From contig NZ_CP026692.1 of assembly GCF_002949795.1 (NCBI RefSeq), forward strand, positions 496,001-560,000: 64,000 bases of DNA, read 5' to 3'. Below, one piece after another: positions 52,427 through 62,207 of the stretch. How positions within the stretch are numbered: the stretch's first letter is position 1; each line of letters starts with the position of its first letter. This DNA comes from Nostoc sp. 'Lobaria pulmonaria (5183) cyanobiont'. GTDB taxonomy: Bacteria > Cyanobacteriota > Cyanobacteriia > Cyanobacteriales > Nostocaceae. The notes beneath the pieces were generated by a model. The model saw only the letters and a list, made by a program, of their open reading frames with translations. It searched no databases and was not told the DNA's origin. A program made the position numbers and the translations under genes.

Positions 52427-53143
52427 AGGTTGGCAAAACTCCAAGTTTAGCTATGGTTATTGTTTACTCTCTTTACCAATGTTGCCAATTCTTTATACTG
52501 TAGTTTGTGAAAAAGCGATGACTTTGTTAAGCATTGAGAATTATTTTTAACCTCGTTGCTAAAGTTTACACCAAGGTGTTTCTAATTCTATGCCTGACTC
52601 TCAGCCATGTACTTGGTATATTAAAATTTAATCACTGACTGGTATGTATCACTAAAAAAAATTTAGTTTTGAATAAATAATTTATATTTATTTTAGTATT
52701 GCTTCCGGGGATCAATCGAGAGTCTTGGCTGAGGGTAAAAATTCCCCATAGCTGTGTCCAGTAAAGTTAAATTTTTTAATTATTTTTTCATAAAATTGCG
52801 CTGTCAAAGAAGGCAGTCCCGATGAAACGAGTTTCAAAAGCCTTGCATAAAAGTCTTCTCAAGACTGGGATTTTTACTCAGCACTGGCTCAACCCTAGCT
52901 ACCGCTAACAGTACTTTCAAGCCAGGAGGCAGAAGGGAAATCCTATAAAGAATCGGATGAAAGCCCTACCAAGCAATTAATCAAGAAAAGTGATGGCTGC
53001 GGTGGTGACTGAGCTTTGTCGTACCCCTGCGGGGAAGCAAGCTACGCGCAGCGTCTCGTAGAGAAATGCGGGCTACGCCGACGCTAACTACTTGGTATTA
53101 AATATTTGCACTAATCAGGAAAATTATTTACCAAGGTATTATT
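52427..53143. other. 717-base spacer, repeats only
   Basis: No convincing gene on either strand. AT-rich at first, with a small hairpin AGTCTT-ctc-AAGACT at about 52851-52866 followed by GGGATTTTTAC. It ends in dispersed palindrome pieces (53022-53090: GTACCCCTGCGGGGAAGC, AGCGTCTCGTAGAG, GGGCTACGCCGACGCTAAC). Confidence 0.5.
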
Positions 53144-53467
53144 TTATGCACCTACTGAAGGCTGATCTTTAGTATTTTTTGTCATTGTCAGAGCTACAGC
53201 TGCTGCATAAGCTAGTTCCGCTGCCATTTGATAAGCAAGTTTGATACTTGATGAAGTATCCTTGGCTTTAGGAGAGGAGGAAGCTTTTTTTCGACGCGAC
53301 TCTTGTTTGATATCACCTGCTGCAATCGCTCGCTGTAAAATGATCCAGGCATCTAGGTCTTCTGAGTCATAATTACTTTGAAGCTGCGATCGCAGTTGAT
53401 CTTCGGCTACAACACTCAGATAGCCAGTATTTAGAGCTTGTTGCACAATTTCTTTAATTAAAGCCAT
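53144..53467 (-). CDS. Hypothetical cyanobacterial protein (107 aa)
   Basis: A 107-residue protein from the ATG at 53467: MALIKEIVQQALNTGYLSVV, then AEDQLRSQLQSNYDSEDLDA and WIILQRAIAAGDIKQESRRK, followed by a Lys/Ser-rich basic linker and a C-terminal helix KLAYQMAAELAYAAAVALTM. The first half resembles a common short cyanobacterial helical domain. It has no catalytic motif and is probably regulatory or structural; unknown. Confidence 0.7.
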   Translation of the reverse strand: MALIKEIVQQALNTGYLSVVAEDQLRSQLQSNYDSEDLDAWIILQRAIAAGDIKQESRRKKASSSPKAKDTSSSIKLAYQMAAELAYAAAVALTMTKNTKDQPSVGA

Positions 53468-54853
53468 AATTTGAACCAAGTGTGTGAGTTAAAACCGATA
53501 CCTCAATTTGGGAAATTAGATGTTTTTTTGTAGATTTATCCTCGAAACTAAGCTACGTTTTAGCTTTCTTTAAATAAAATTTATAACGAGTAGTACCAAG
53601 CACACATCACCCTCTTGGCTCACCCGAATGGGTGATTTAGAATATTTTAGATAGTAAGTATGTGGACAAAAGGAATATTTTGAGTTAGTTTGGCTTTTTG
53701 AAGAGGGTGTCACAAGTATAGTAAATATCATTCTTAGTTGAACGCCCAATCATAAAATTACTTGCACTAGTAACGAGATAAATATAGATAAGCAAGAAAT
53801 GCTAATCACCGCTGATAGCATTTTTTAAATCTCCCTCCTCAATGGATTTTATCTAAGTGTATAAAAATATTTGCAAGTAGCGTAGGCTTTGCCCAACCTC
53901 GGCATCGCTCTAGTAAAAAAGTTAACTTATTTCCTCCATTCTCATCAACAATAAACCTGGAAATAAACTTATTTCATGAGAGTGTTCCACTAAAAATAAA
54001 ATGTGTTATCGTTAAAAACAATTGTTATAAAAAACCATTCATGTCATTACAAACGTGAATTGGCTAGTTTGTAAATCATCAGTGTGCAACATGATTGGAG
54101 CAGCATACTCTAGAAATTCGTTGCAAGAAAGCCGTCATAGCAGTCGCGGAAGCGCTTACTTGTTTGCACCGATGGTTAATTTCAATGTGATGGCTGATGT
54201 GGGAGATAATCCACCCTAATTGGATTTTATTTGGGCAAAAATACCCAGAAAAATCCAACAATAATTACATTGTCATGCTAGGCAAAAATTTTATCTAAAC
54301 TTTGAATATAGTCTAGTTAAATGTATTTTTTGTTGCAAAATAGCTTGTGAAACTGAGTTGTTTCAAAAGACTAAAACCGCTTGAGAGGAAATAGCCTCAA
54401 GACAAACAACACTATCCCTAGTTGCTTTAGGAGTGCTGTTAGCGGTAGCAAGCTTTTCAAATTTGCCAGAAAACCAAAACAGTAGCCTATCTAAACCAGC
54501 TAATTTTTCATCAGACAATTTAAAAGTCTAAGTTTTGACTTGACAAAGCACTGAAATTGTTTTGTTAATTGATTTTGTGAAAAAGAAGCTTCTAGCGACT
54601 TAACGCAATTGTGCATATTACTTGAGTAATTCTACATACGTAACCTCAATAATTGCTCGCATAGTCAAAGCCAGACTCTGGTTTTTCCAATATTTGAAAA
54701 ACCATCTAAAAATTGTGGGAAATTTTGGTGATCCTGCTACATTAGCTGATGTATTAATACACACAGAGATTATTGGTATTGGCAGAAGATTAGGATACAG
54801 CCGAAACAACTTTGAACACTGTCAACAACAATTGATTAAAGAGATATATAGCC
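53468..54853. other. 1.4-kb spacer with a possible sRNA and a signal-peptide relic
   Basis: No standard gene. It holds a candidate sRNA with terminator (53608-53826), a palindromic repeat piece near 53878-53912 and, at 54385-54531, a start-less frame. That frame reads SRQTTLSLVALGVLLAVASF, then SNLPENQNSSLSKPANFSSD and stop, and looks like a relic of a secreted peptide gene. A 112-aa frame (54622-54960) overlaps the acyltransferase start and has no family features. Confidence 0.5.
53608..53826 (+). ncRNA. Candidate small RNA with rho-independent terminator
   Basis: A stretch without ORFs contains a hairpin TCACCC-gaat-GGGTGA (53620-53635) inside a longer pairing of CACCCTCTT (53608-53616) with AAGAGGGTG (53701-53709). 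It ends with a strong terminator (53798-53826): AATGCT/AGCATT plus ATCA/TGAT around ccgc, then TTTT. No coding gene uses this terminator on the plus strand. The 5' end is unknown. Confidence 0.4.
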
Positions 54854-55555
54854 ATGCAGAACGAGCAATATTTTTCCAAATTGCAGCGCGTGCAGGAACT
54901 TTTAGTAACTACAGTGTTAGGAGATATTCCGACACTTCTTCTCGGCCCAAAGTTGCGTAATTTAGGATACCGTAGTATTTTTGCCCAGATAGGCAGCCCA
55001 GTGTATATTCAAAATGGTGTTGAATTTAACGGTACTTCTTGTATTGAGATCGGCGCAGGAGTCTATATTTTCAAGGGTGTGCGGATGAATGCAAGAGGAC
55101 ACAAAAATAATAGAATTCATCTAGGAGATAGAGTGGCAATTGAGCGTAACGTTGATATCGGGTCTTTGGCAGATACGTATATACATATTGATGAAGACAC
55201 TTTCATTGCTCCCAACGTGTGTATTGAGGGGCCGGGAGACATTAAAATTGGTAAACACTGCATGATTGCTGCCCATTCAGGGATATATGCCAATAATCAT
55301 AATTTTGCCGCTCCGATGGAGCTGATTAAATACCAAGGTGTTACTCGCAAGGGAATTGTGATTGAGGATGATTGTTGGCTAGGACATGGAGTAACAGTAT
55401 TAGATGGCGTTACTATTGGCAAAGGCAGTGTTATTGGTGCGGGAGCAGTTGTTAATAGAGATATTCCTCCTTTTTCCGTTGCTGTCGGCATACCTGCACG
55501 AGTAATCAAAAACCGAATTAGCAAAGATATAGCAAAGCTTCAAGTTGAGAAATAG
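54854..55555 (+). CDS. Hexapeptide-repeat (LbH) acyltransferase
   Basis: A 233-residue left-handed beta-helix transferase of the WcaF/NodL/CysE class. Imperfect hexapeptides run from about 65 to 215: IEIGAGVYIFKGVRMNARGH, IHLGDRVAIERNVDIGSLAD, TFIAPNVCIEGPGDIKIGKH, then the catalytic region MIAAHSGIYANNHNFA, GIVIEDDCWLGHGVTVLDGV and GAVVNRDIPPFSVAVGIPAR. The histidine in NNHNF fits the acyl-transfer His. It probably O-acetylates a surface sugar. The N-terminal about 45 residues form an extra helical cap. Confidence 0.9.
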   Translation: MQNEQYFSKLQRVQELLVTTVLGDIPTLLLGPKLRNLGYRSIFAQIGSPVYIQNGVEFNGTSCIEIGAGVYIFKGVRMNARGHKNNRIHLGDRVAIERNVDIGSLADTYIHIDEDTFIAPNVCIEGPGDIKIGKHCMIAAHSGIYANNHNFAAPMELIKYQGVTRKGIVIEDDCWLGHGVTVLDGVTIGKGSVIGAGAVVNRDIPPFSVAVGIPARVIKNRISKDIAKLQVEK

Positions 55556-55995
55556 AGCATTGGGCATGGAGAAGAGGCAGAGGTGCAAAGGGGCAGAGGG
55601 GAAAGATTTACTGCTCCCCTGCCCCCAGTCCCCATTCCCCACTCGGCACTGGCTCAACGCCCCGCTATCCATGTACAGCACTCAGCACTGCTGAAAGGTA
55701 TGGGGAATAGTAACTATCCCCTGTAAGCTGTTGCCTTTATTTTGGGAAACCTTTGCCATCAGTCAACGTCACAAGGGTAAACGTCTCTGAGTTATCATTT
55801 CTTAAGGGCATCTACAAGTCAGACAACTGACATCTTGTACATTATCAATAACCTTAGGGTAGACATTGCTAGTCCTGAGTCGGCAGAGTCTTCTAAAAAA
55901 GGGACGAGATTTGGGTAATATAAAGTAGCTATCTTTTCTGCATTGCAGATACTGAAAGAAAAGCTTTCTTTGTTTTACCCGTTGGAGATATTTCT
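55556..55995. other. Spacer upstream of psbI
   Basis: It contains a GC-rich imperfect hairpin at 55590-55625 (GGGGCAGAGGGG / CCCCTGCCCC), probably the transcript end of the acyltransferase gene. The rest must hold the psbI promoter. No further gene is visible. Confidence 0.5.
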
Positions 55996-56112
55996 ATGCT
56001 GACTTTAAAAATCGCTGTTTATATTGTTGTTGCCTTCTTCGTAACTATCTTCATCTTCGGATTTTTGTCGAACGATCCAGCTCGTAACCCCGGCCGTCGG
56101 GACTTAGAGTAA
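55996..56112 (+). CDS. psbI: Photosystem II reaction-centre protein I
   Basis: A 38-residue membrane peptide: [20 protein letters not shown] followed by [18 protein letters not shown]. This is the PsbI sequence pattern (one membrane helix, then DP.RNPGR.D). Full length. It sits in photosystem II near D1/CP43 and helps assembly and stability. GGAGAT lies upstream of the ATG. The gene is too short for ordinary gene finders but unmistakable. Confidence 0.96.
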
Positions 56113-56164
56113 AAGGGCGATAAATCATCCGCGACTTTGGAAGGCGGAAAATACTAAACGCCAC

Positions 56165-56200
56165 AGAAACTTACTAAGCGAAAATTTAGTAAGTTTCTTT
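56165..56200 (+). terminator. Terminator after psbI
   Basis: AGAAACTTACTAA and TTAGTAAGTTTCT form a perfect 13-bp stem with an eight-base loop, followed by TTCTCC, 52 bases after the psbI stop. Confidence 0.75.
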
Positions 56201-56309
56201 CTCCAAGTAGCTTGCTGTAGGTAGCAGAAGGCGACAGTCGGAAGGCAAAATGTATATTTAATCCTTCCCTTTGTCATTTGGCTGTTTGTTAGCCCGATTT
56301 TGCTCACTT

Positions 56310-59192
56310 ATGCTTCATCCAGTTCTGCCACCCAATCCGCTTCCTATCGTTGAATCTTTACAACCTGTAAATCCCGCCTCATCTGCTAGTCATACAAAGT
56401 TTCTTTCAGGTGTAGATACTGGAATATACGAAAAGACAGACAAATCCAAGCAGCCCAAGAATTTGGCTCAGTTGGCAATTTCGGGTAACACTAAGAGCGA
56501 TCCTTTATTGTCAACTCCGACCGACTCAACTCAAGATGACTTGGTAGTTGCTGAAACTTCCTCTGCACCTCATTCACCAGAAACCTTTCCACCAGAAAAT
56601 TCCCCAATCGTCGGTTCTGCAACTGCTGGGCTTTTGGGGCAGCCGCTGGTTGTTGGTTATCCTACACAGAAAGTTACAACCTCTAATCGCCAAATAAAAG
56701 AAGACACAAAGACAAGTCCGAGCGTCGAACCCCGCCACTCGGAACTTATCTTGATGTCAGCGCTGCGTAAACGGGAGATGCAAAGAGAAGCCGCTGCCTT
56801 GCAAAGAAAAGTCGAAGCGGGGGTTTTAGACCAAGACGCAAAAGATCAACCTTCTCAAAAAGTCAGTCAGCGATCGCTAAATCCAAACTCTAGTAGTGGA
56901 GAAAAACCAACCTTTTTGGACTCTTCTAGCTTTAGCTATAGAGTTTCTCCAAGTCCCCTTGTTGCCCAATCTCCGCGCCCTCTTCAAATTGCCCCAACTC
57001 TTACAAACCGCAACAAGTTAGTCAAGTCCAAAGCAAAAATTCTAGCTGAGAAGTTAACCCAACAAAAACAGCAACGCGATATTACTACACAAGAGTCTAT
57101 AAAAAAAGACAATATCTCTGTATCTGCTGCCGATCTTGCACCGAGTTCTCAATCAGTACAAAATTTTATCACATTCAAGTCTCGTAAGCCCACAAACCAA
57201 CTCTCAGCGCCCATCACTGTAGAATTTCAGTCTCAAGTCCAGCAACAAAGCCAAGTACCAACGCCTACACCACAAGTAAATACCACTCAGCCACAAGCTC
57301 AACCATCTGGTACAACTGCGCCAGCTACCACACCGCCAGCCGGACAAAGAATTGTAGAAGTCACTTCAGATCGGCAAGAGTATGACGAGAAACAGCGAAT
57401 TATTACAGCTGTAGGTAATGTAATTGTGCGATTTGATGGAGCGGTGGTGAATGCCGATCGCTTACAAGTCAATTTGGACAACTTGCTCGCTGCGGGGTTC
57501 GGCAACATAACCTTAACACGAGGCGATCAAATACTGCGTGGACAACGCTTCACCTATAACTTTGTTCAAGATCGTGGGGAATTGGAAAATGGTAGAGGAG
57601 AAATTTACGTACCTTCAGCACAAACAGATTTTGCTTTTTCACCCACGGCTGTAAGTGCTGGTGGAGTTTCAAAACGTCCGCCCAGCGATCGCATTAGAGC
57701 CAATCAGCCCGTTTCCGGTGTGAGTAGCCCTGGAGGAATTGATGTGACAATTGGTGGTCAGGCAGATGCTAGCAACATCCCGCCACCGAAAACAGGGGGT
57801 GCAGTCAATCGGCTCAGGTTTGAAGCTGAACAAATTGACTTTTATCCGCAAGGCTGGCAAGCAAGTAATGTCCGCATCACCAACGATCCTTTTTCGCCTC
57901 CTGAATTAGAATTACGCGCAGATAAAGTAACTTTGACGCGAGAATCACCCTTGGTAGACCGCATTAGGACACAGAAGCAGCGTTTGGTATTGGATCAAAG
58001 AGTCTCTTTACCAATTCCACTGAATGAGCGTACTATTGACCGCCGAGAGCGGGACGTTACACCTGCAATAGTTTCTCCTGGCTACGATGCAAAAGATCGG
58101 GGTGGTTTGTATATTGAGCGTGGCTTTCCAGTAATCGATACAGAGCAGACACGCTGGACAATTACGCCCCAGTTATTATTACAGAGAGGTGTGCAAGAAG
58201 GCACGGGTGACTTAGGCGCACTGTTTGGTGTGAAGACCAAGATAAATTCTGTTTTGAGTCCACGGTCGATAATTCAGGGAACTGGGGAGTTAACTAGTTT
58301 TAACTTGAACAATGTAGAAGACAATTTGCGCGTGAATTTAGGATTGCGCCAGACATTAGGCACTTCTCTTCCCCACATATTGAATGTGCAATATAACTAC
58401 CGCGCTCGTCTCTACAACGGTACTCTGGGTTTTCAAACTGTCCAGAGCAGTTTTGGCGGCATTATTACCTCTCCGGTGATTCCTTTAGGAAAAAGTGGCA
58501 TCAACCTCAATTACCAGGCAAGTGCCCAGTATATTGATGCCAATACCGATCGCCCAGACTTGCTAGAACCAGTGCGGGAAAACGATCGCATTTCACTTGG
58601 TCGTTTACAAGCCAGTGCTACCCTCAGTAGAGGGCTGTTGCTGTGGCAGGGAAAACCATTACCACCCACTGCCACTGAGGGATTACGATACACCGCTACC
58701 CCTGTAGTTCCTTACTTGCTAGCGATCGCAGGTCTCACAGGCACTACCAGTTATTACAGCAATGGTGATAACCAAAGCACTCTAATTGCTACAATTGGCT
58801 TACAAGGGCAAATTGGTCATTTTTCTCGACCTTTTTTAGACTATACCGCCTTTAATGTCAGTTTCTCTCAAGGCTTAAATAACGGATTATCACCCTTTTT
58901 GTTTGACCGCTCCGTTGACAATAAAGTTTTGACCGCTGGAATATCACAGCAAATCTACGGCCCTTTTCGCTTAGGCTTCCAAACATCTGTTAACTTAGAT
59001 ACTGGTAGAGAAACTAGCACCGACTACATTTTAGAATATAGCCGTCGCACCTATGGCATTACCTTACGTTACAATCCGGTGCTGGAGTTAGGCGGCTTCA
59101 GCATCCGAATTAGTGATTTTAATTGGGGTGGCGGCACCGATCCATTTTCGGAAATTAAGCCAGTAGTGAACGGCGTGCAACAGGATTATTAG
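56310..59192 (+). CDS. DUF3769 protein, LptD-like outer-membrane barrel
   Basis: A 960-residue protein from the ATG at 56310 (the frame opens at 56271). The first about 340 residues are low-complexity P/S/Q/T-rich with coiled parts. An OstA/LptA-like beta domain at about 343-437 (QRIVEVTSDRQEYDEKQRII; DRLQVNLDNLLAAGFGNITL) follows. The rest is a large beta-barrel with alternating polar/hydrophobic strands (GINLNYQASAQYIDANTDRP; FDRSVDNKVLTAGISQQIYG). DUF3769 is the cyanobacterial counterpart of LptD, placed in the outer membrane for lipopolysaccharide insertion. No obvious signal peptide at the chosen start; the true start may differ. Confidence 0.85.
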   Translation: MLHPVLPPNPLPIVESLQPVNPASSASHTKFLSGVDTGIYEKTDKSKQPKNLAQLAISGNTKSDPLLSTPTDSTQDDLVVAETSSAPHSPETFPPENSPIVGSATAGLLGQPLVVGYPTQKVTTSNRQIKEDTKTSPSVEPRHSELILMSALRKREMQREAAALQRKVEAGVLDQDAKDQPSQKVSQRSLNPNSSSGEKPTFLDSSSFSYRVSPSPLVAQSPRPLQIAPTLTNRNKLVKSKAKILAEKLTQQKQQRDITTQESIKKDNISVSAADLAPSSQSVQNFITFKSRKPTNQLSAPITVEFQSQVQQQSQVPTPTPQVNTTQPQAQPSGTTAPATTPPAGQRIVEVTSDRQEYDEKQRIITAVGNVIVRFDGAVVNADRLQVNLDNLLAAGFGNITLTRGDQILRGQRFTYNFVQDRGELENGRGEIYVPSAQTDFAFSPTAVSAGGVSKRPPSDRIRANQPVSGVSSPGGIDVTIGGQADASNIPPPKTGGAVNRLRFEAEQIDFYPQGWQASNVRITNDPFSPPELELRADKVTLTRESPLVDRIRTQKQRLVLDQRVSLPIPLNERTIDRRERDVTPAIVSPGYDAKDRGGLYIERGFPVIDTEQTRWTITPQLLLQRGVQEGTGDLGALFGVKTKINSVLSPRSIIQGTGELTSFNLNNVEDNLRVNLGLRQTLGTSLPHILNVQYNYRARLYNGTLGFQTVQSSFGGIITSPVIPLGKSGINLNYQASAQYIDANTDRPDLLEPVRENDRISLGRLQASATLSRGLLLWQGKPLPPTATEGLRYTATPVVPYLLAIAGLTGTTSYYSNGDNQSTLIATIGLQGQIGHFSRPFLDYTAFNVSFSQGLNNGLSPFLFDRSVDNKVLTAGISQQIYGPFRLGFQTSVNLDTGRETSTDYILEYSRRTYGITLRYNPVLELGGFSIRISDFNWGGGTDPFSEIKPVVNGVQQDY

Positions 59193-59479
59193 TCTAAGGA
59201 CTGGGGACGGACTCGACAGGCGATCGCACAATTGGTTGATGCCGCACCAGGTATTCTCAAACTGGCATAGTCGCCGCTTAGTTGAACGCGTGATGGTAGC
59301 TGGTGTAGGGTTACACAACATCTATGAACTGCGGCTTGGTACTCTCGCCATTGCTTACGGATTGCAAGACTTGCGGCATCGTCACCTAAGTCGGAAAATC
59401 TTAGCCCCGCTCGCATCAGCCAAGATTCTACGTCAGTGGTTTCACCAACTATTTCTGGAATAGGATTAATCTTTTTCAT
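59189..59479 (-). CDS. Possible small hypothetical protein (96 aa)
   Basis: A minus-strand frame whose end overlaps the DUF3769 stop by four bases: MKKINPIPEIVGETTDVESW, LMRAGLRFSDLGDDAASLAI, RKQWREYQAAVHRCCVTLHQ. The first 65 residues look like plausible protein; the C-terminal 30 are less convincing and GC-richer. A plus-strand frame (59236-59463) covers the same DNA. I lean to the minus strand because its start region is AT-rich native sequence, but support is weak. Confidence 0.35.
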   Translation of the reverse strand: MKKINPIPEIVGETTDVESWLMRAGLRFSDLGDDAASLAIRKQWREYQAAVHRCCVTLHQLPSRVQLSGDYASLRIPGAASTNCAIACRVRPQSLD

Positions 59480-59689
59480 GAGTAATATCTTATACGTATA
59501 TTCCTAATTACTCATTCCACTTTAAGAAAAAGTATCAATACTAGCCAATATCATTTTTTATTAAAATCATCAAAAAAAATGATTCATACCTGAATATGAA
59601 TACTCAGGTATGAAAGAGTGAATTACTATTACGGCTGATAAACAGCATTGCTTTAGCTTCTGAATAGGCCGTTTTCTAGCTCGTAATTA

Positions 59690-60202
59690 CTAGAAGCGAT
59701 AGCCTAATCCGGCTTGGAAGCTGACAGCATCAGCATCACTATTTCTGTAGGCGTCAATACCCCATTTAGTATCGCCGTAGGCAATGACATTTTTCCTAAC
59801 TTCTGATTCAATTCCAAGGGTGACTACAGGTGAATTCCGATTGCCCAATGGAGTTTTTTGACCTTCGTCAGTTACAAAAGAATAACCACCACCGAAGTAA
59901 ACGTTAGTATTTTTGGCGATGGGTGCATCATAAGTCACTATGGGCATAATTGCAGCAGCATCACCACCATACAGCACAGAACCCCGCAGTGAAACAGGGG
60001 CATTGGGAACGGCATATCGTCCTTGAATATTACCACCAATTTGTGCTTCATCGTTTCCTTGTCCGCCACTGGTTGCACCAACAGCAACACCAGCACCGAT
60101 GTAGTTACCGTTAGTACCTGCTGTTTGAGCAGATGCAACGCCGGCTGAGAGGATAATGGAAGCAACAGCAAGGAAAGAGGCAGCTAATTTTGTAAGTTTC
60201 AT
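59690..60202 (-). CDS. Small outer-membrane beta-barrel protein
   Basis: A 170-residue protein from the ATG at 60202, with a signal peptide MKLTKLAASFLAVASIILSA and cleavage at ASAQT. Six to eight amphipathic strands follow (NGNYIGAGVAVGATSGGQGN; VSLRGSVLYGGDAAAIMPIV; NTNVYFGGGYSFVTDEG; SFQAGLGYRF), ending in aromatic Phe as outer-membrane barrels do. The pattern is that of OmpA/OmpW-size barrels common in Nostoc. It might be an adhesin or porin; role unknown. Confidence 0.85.
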   Translation of the reverse strand: MKLTKLAASFLAVASIILSAGVASAQTAGTNGNYIGAGVAVGATSGGQGNDEAQIGGNIQGRYAVPNAPVSLRGSVLYGGDAAAIMPIVTYDAPIAKNTNVYFGGGYSFVTDEGQKTPLGNRNSPVVTLGIESEVRKNVIAYGDTKWGIDAYRNSDADAVSFQAGLGYRF

Positions 60203-60240
60203 AGAATTATTCTCACTAGAGTTAAGTAAAATCAATCTTC

Positions 60241-60252
60241 TCTAGTACTAGA
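60241..60252. promoter_or_regulatory. 12-bp palindrome upstream of the barrel gene
   Basis: TCTAGTACTAGA is an exact palindrome 39 bases upstream of the barrel start codon, on the promoter side. It could be an operator; a chance match cannot be excluded. Confidence 0.3.
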
Positions 60253-60355
60253 ATCTCTTTTTTTACAAAATGTAACCTCACGCACCTGGTTCACCCAAGT
60301 GGCTGAATTATTTCTCACCCACTTGGTTGTAACAACTGAAATATTTAGATAACAG

Positions 60356-61960
60356 TTATTTCTTCAAAAAACGCTGACGTAGACGAGATATAAAAATATT
60401 CACCTCTGGTATTTTCAGGCATGAAGCGATCACCGCAAACACCACAATCCCTACAAAGCCAGATACACACAATTGCAACGCCAGAATCAGTAAACCCGTT
60501 TTACCTAACAACTGCTGAGAACCAATCAAAGTCCCATAGCTTGCTACCCCAGCAACTACGCTACCAGCAGCCAAACCCAGAATCGGCAAACTCCACTCGC
60601 GCCAAGGTAAACCATTGAGTTTGCGATCGAGCAACCATAACAGCATTAACATTGAGCTGCAATTTACACCCACTGTTGCCAATACCAAACCGGGAGCGCC
60701 AAAAGGTTTAACGAAAAACCAATCTAATAAGATGTTGAGCAAGATGTTAAAAATACTGATGCGAAAAGGGGTCTGTCCATCGCCTAAAGCATAGAATACC
60801 CGCACCAAAACATCACGCCCCAAATAGACAAACATCCCAATTCCATAAGCCACTAGCAAGGATGAAACTAGCTGTGTGGCTTCTGGCTTGAAAGCACCAC
60901 GCTCATATACCACCTGCACAATGGGTACAGATAGCGCCACCATCAGCGCCCCTAGCGGTAGCATGGTAAAAGCAGTGAGTAAGAGTCCTTGGCGAATCCG
61001 TAACTTTAAGTCCTGCCAATTTTCGGGGCCAGCAAGTTTGGCAAATATTGGTAATAGAGGCAGTAAAATAATATTAGAAATAATCCCCAAGGGAGTTTGG
61101 ACTAATAGATTGGCATAGTTAAATCCTGCCGCCGCGCCAGGGATAGGACTAGCAAAATAAAGGTCAGTGGCAACATTAATTGGCATCATTCCAGAGGAAA
61201 CTGTTGCCGGAGTCATAATTTTGATCACTTCTTGAACGCCTGGGGATTTAAATTCAAACCGCAGCCGTAATGTGCCCAATCCTAACCGCCACTGGACAAT
61301 TAACTGCACTACCCACTGGAGAATTGCTCCTGCCAAGGTTCCCCAAGCTAAGACCATTCCCCCGATTAAAGCGTACTCCGGCTTAATAATGTCCTTACCC
61401 AGTTGCATCGCCAAGATAGCAAGACCGCCAACAACGGTAATACTGGATAATAAAGGGCTAATAGAGAGTAACCAATATTGATTGGCTGTATTGAGAGTAC
61501 CAAAGCCAATGCCAATTAAACCGGCAAATAAAGCCATTGGGGCCATAATGCGGAGTTGTTGAATGGCGATCGCTCTGGTTGTTTCTTCCAAACCATGACC
61601 GACTAAATCAATGATCGTATCCGCAAAGAAAACCTGAGCCACTGTCACCAGCAACAGTACTCCACCTACCAGCGTTGTCACAGTTTCCACTAGGGGAGCC
61701 GCTTCTTCTCGCCGACGCTTGGCTAAAACGCTGACAAGCGCACTGTGTAATGGCCCATTTACGCCACCAAGTAAGATCAATAGAAAGCCAGGGATAATAT
61801 AGGCATAACTATAGGCGGTGGCAGCAGCACCAACACCAAATGCGGCAGCGATCGCTTGCTGCCGCACTAAACCGAAGACTTTACTAATTAATGTGGCTGC
61901 GGCAACTATGCCAGCAATTCCAGCGAAAGAACGAGAGGGTTTTTGATCTTGTTGTGTCAC
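60356..61960 (-). CDS. murJ: Lipid II flippase MurJ
   Basis: A 534-residue MurJ/MviN with 14 hydrophobic helices, starting at GTG (61960). It has SFAGIAGIVAAATLISKVFG then LVRQQAIAAAFGVGAAATAY, the periplasmic-gate YVLARVFYALGD-like DVLVRVFYALGDGQTPFRIS, and VSGFVGIVVFAVIASCLKIP near the end. Length is normal (about 510-540). It moves lipid II across the cytoplasmic membrane for peptidoglycan synthesis. Monocistronic. Confidence 0.95.
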   Translation of the reverse strand: MTQQDQKPSRSFAGIAGIVAAATLISKVFGLVRQQAIAAAFGVGAAATAYSYAYIIPGFLLILLGGVNGPLHSALVSVLAKRRREEAAPLVETVTTLVGGVLLLVTVAQVFFADTIIDLVGHGLEETTRAIAIQQLRIMAPMALFAGLIGIGFGTLNTANQYWLLSISPLLSSITVVGGLAILAMQLGKDIIKPEYALIGGMVLAWGTLAGAILQWVVQLIVQWRLGLGTLRLRFEFKSPGVQEVIKIMTPATVSSGMMPINVATDLYFASPIPGAAAGFNYANLLVQTPLGIISNIILLPLLPIFAKLAGPENWQDLKLRIRQGLLLTAFTMLPLGALMVALSVPIVQVVYERGAFKPEATQLVSSLLVAYGIGMFVYLGRDVLVRVFYALGDGQTPFRISIFNILLNILLDWFFVKPFGAPGLVLATVGVNCSSMLMLLWLLDRKLNGLPWREWSLPILGLAAGSVVAGVASYGTLIGSQQLLGKTGLLILALQLCVSGFVGIVVFAVIASCLKIPEVNIFISRLRQRFLKK

Positions 61961-62063
61961 GAATAATACCCGACAACTCTTGCAGAGTGCATACTTTAAA
62001 ACATTTAACCTGAAATTCCGCAGTCTGTCAGGTAAATTTTGACAAATTAGTAATTTTAAATGC

Positions 62064-62112
62064 CTACGCCAAGGGCAAAGCGATGCCTAGATTGGGCTAC
62101 GCCTACGCCCAG
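62064..62112. repeat. Dispersed palindromic repeat
   Basis: GCCTACGCCAAGGGCAAAGC, GATGCCTAGATT and GGGCTACGCCTACGCCC belong to the same repeat family as 53022-53090 and 63190-63222. Confidence 0.6.
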
Positions 62113-62207
62113 AATTAAATTCCTAAGATTGCTATGATACAGCGAACGCGATTCAAAAGTGGTCAGATCGCTTTTCTGATTTGTCCCTGCAATACTAACT
62201 TAGTTAT

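Noticed and set aside
54622-54960. 112-aa plus-strand frame before the acyltransferase
   Set aside because: It overlaps the acyltransferase by over 100 bases in another frame and has no recognisable motif.
59236-59463. 75-aa plus-strand frame after the DUF3769 gene
   Set aside because: Competes with a slightly better minus-strand frame and shows no family motif.
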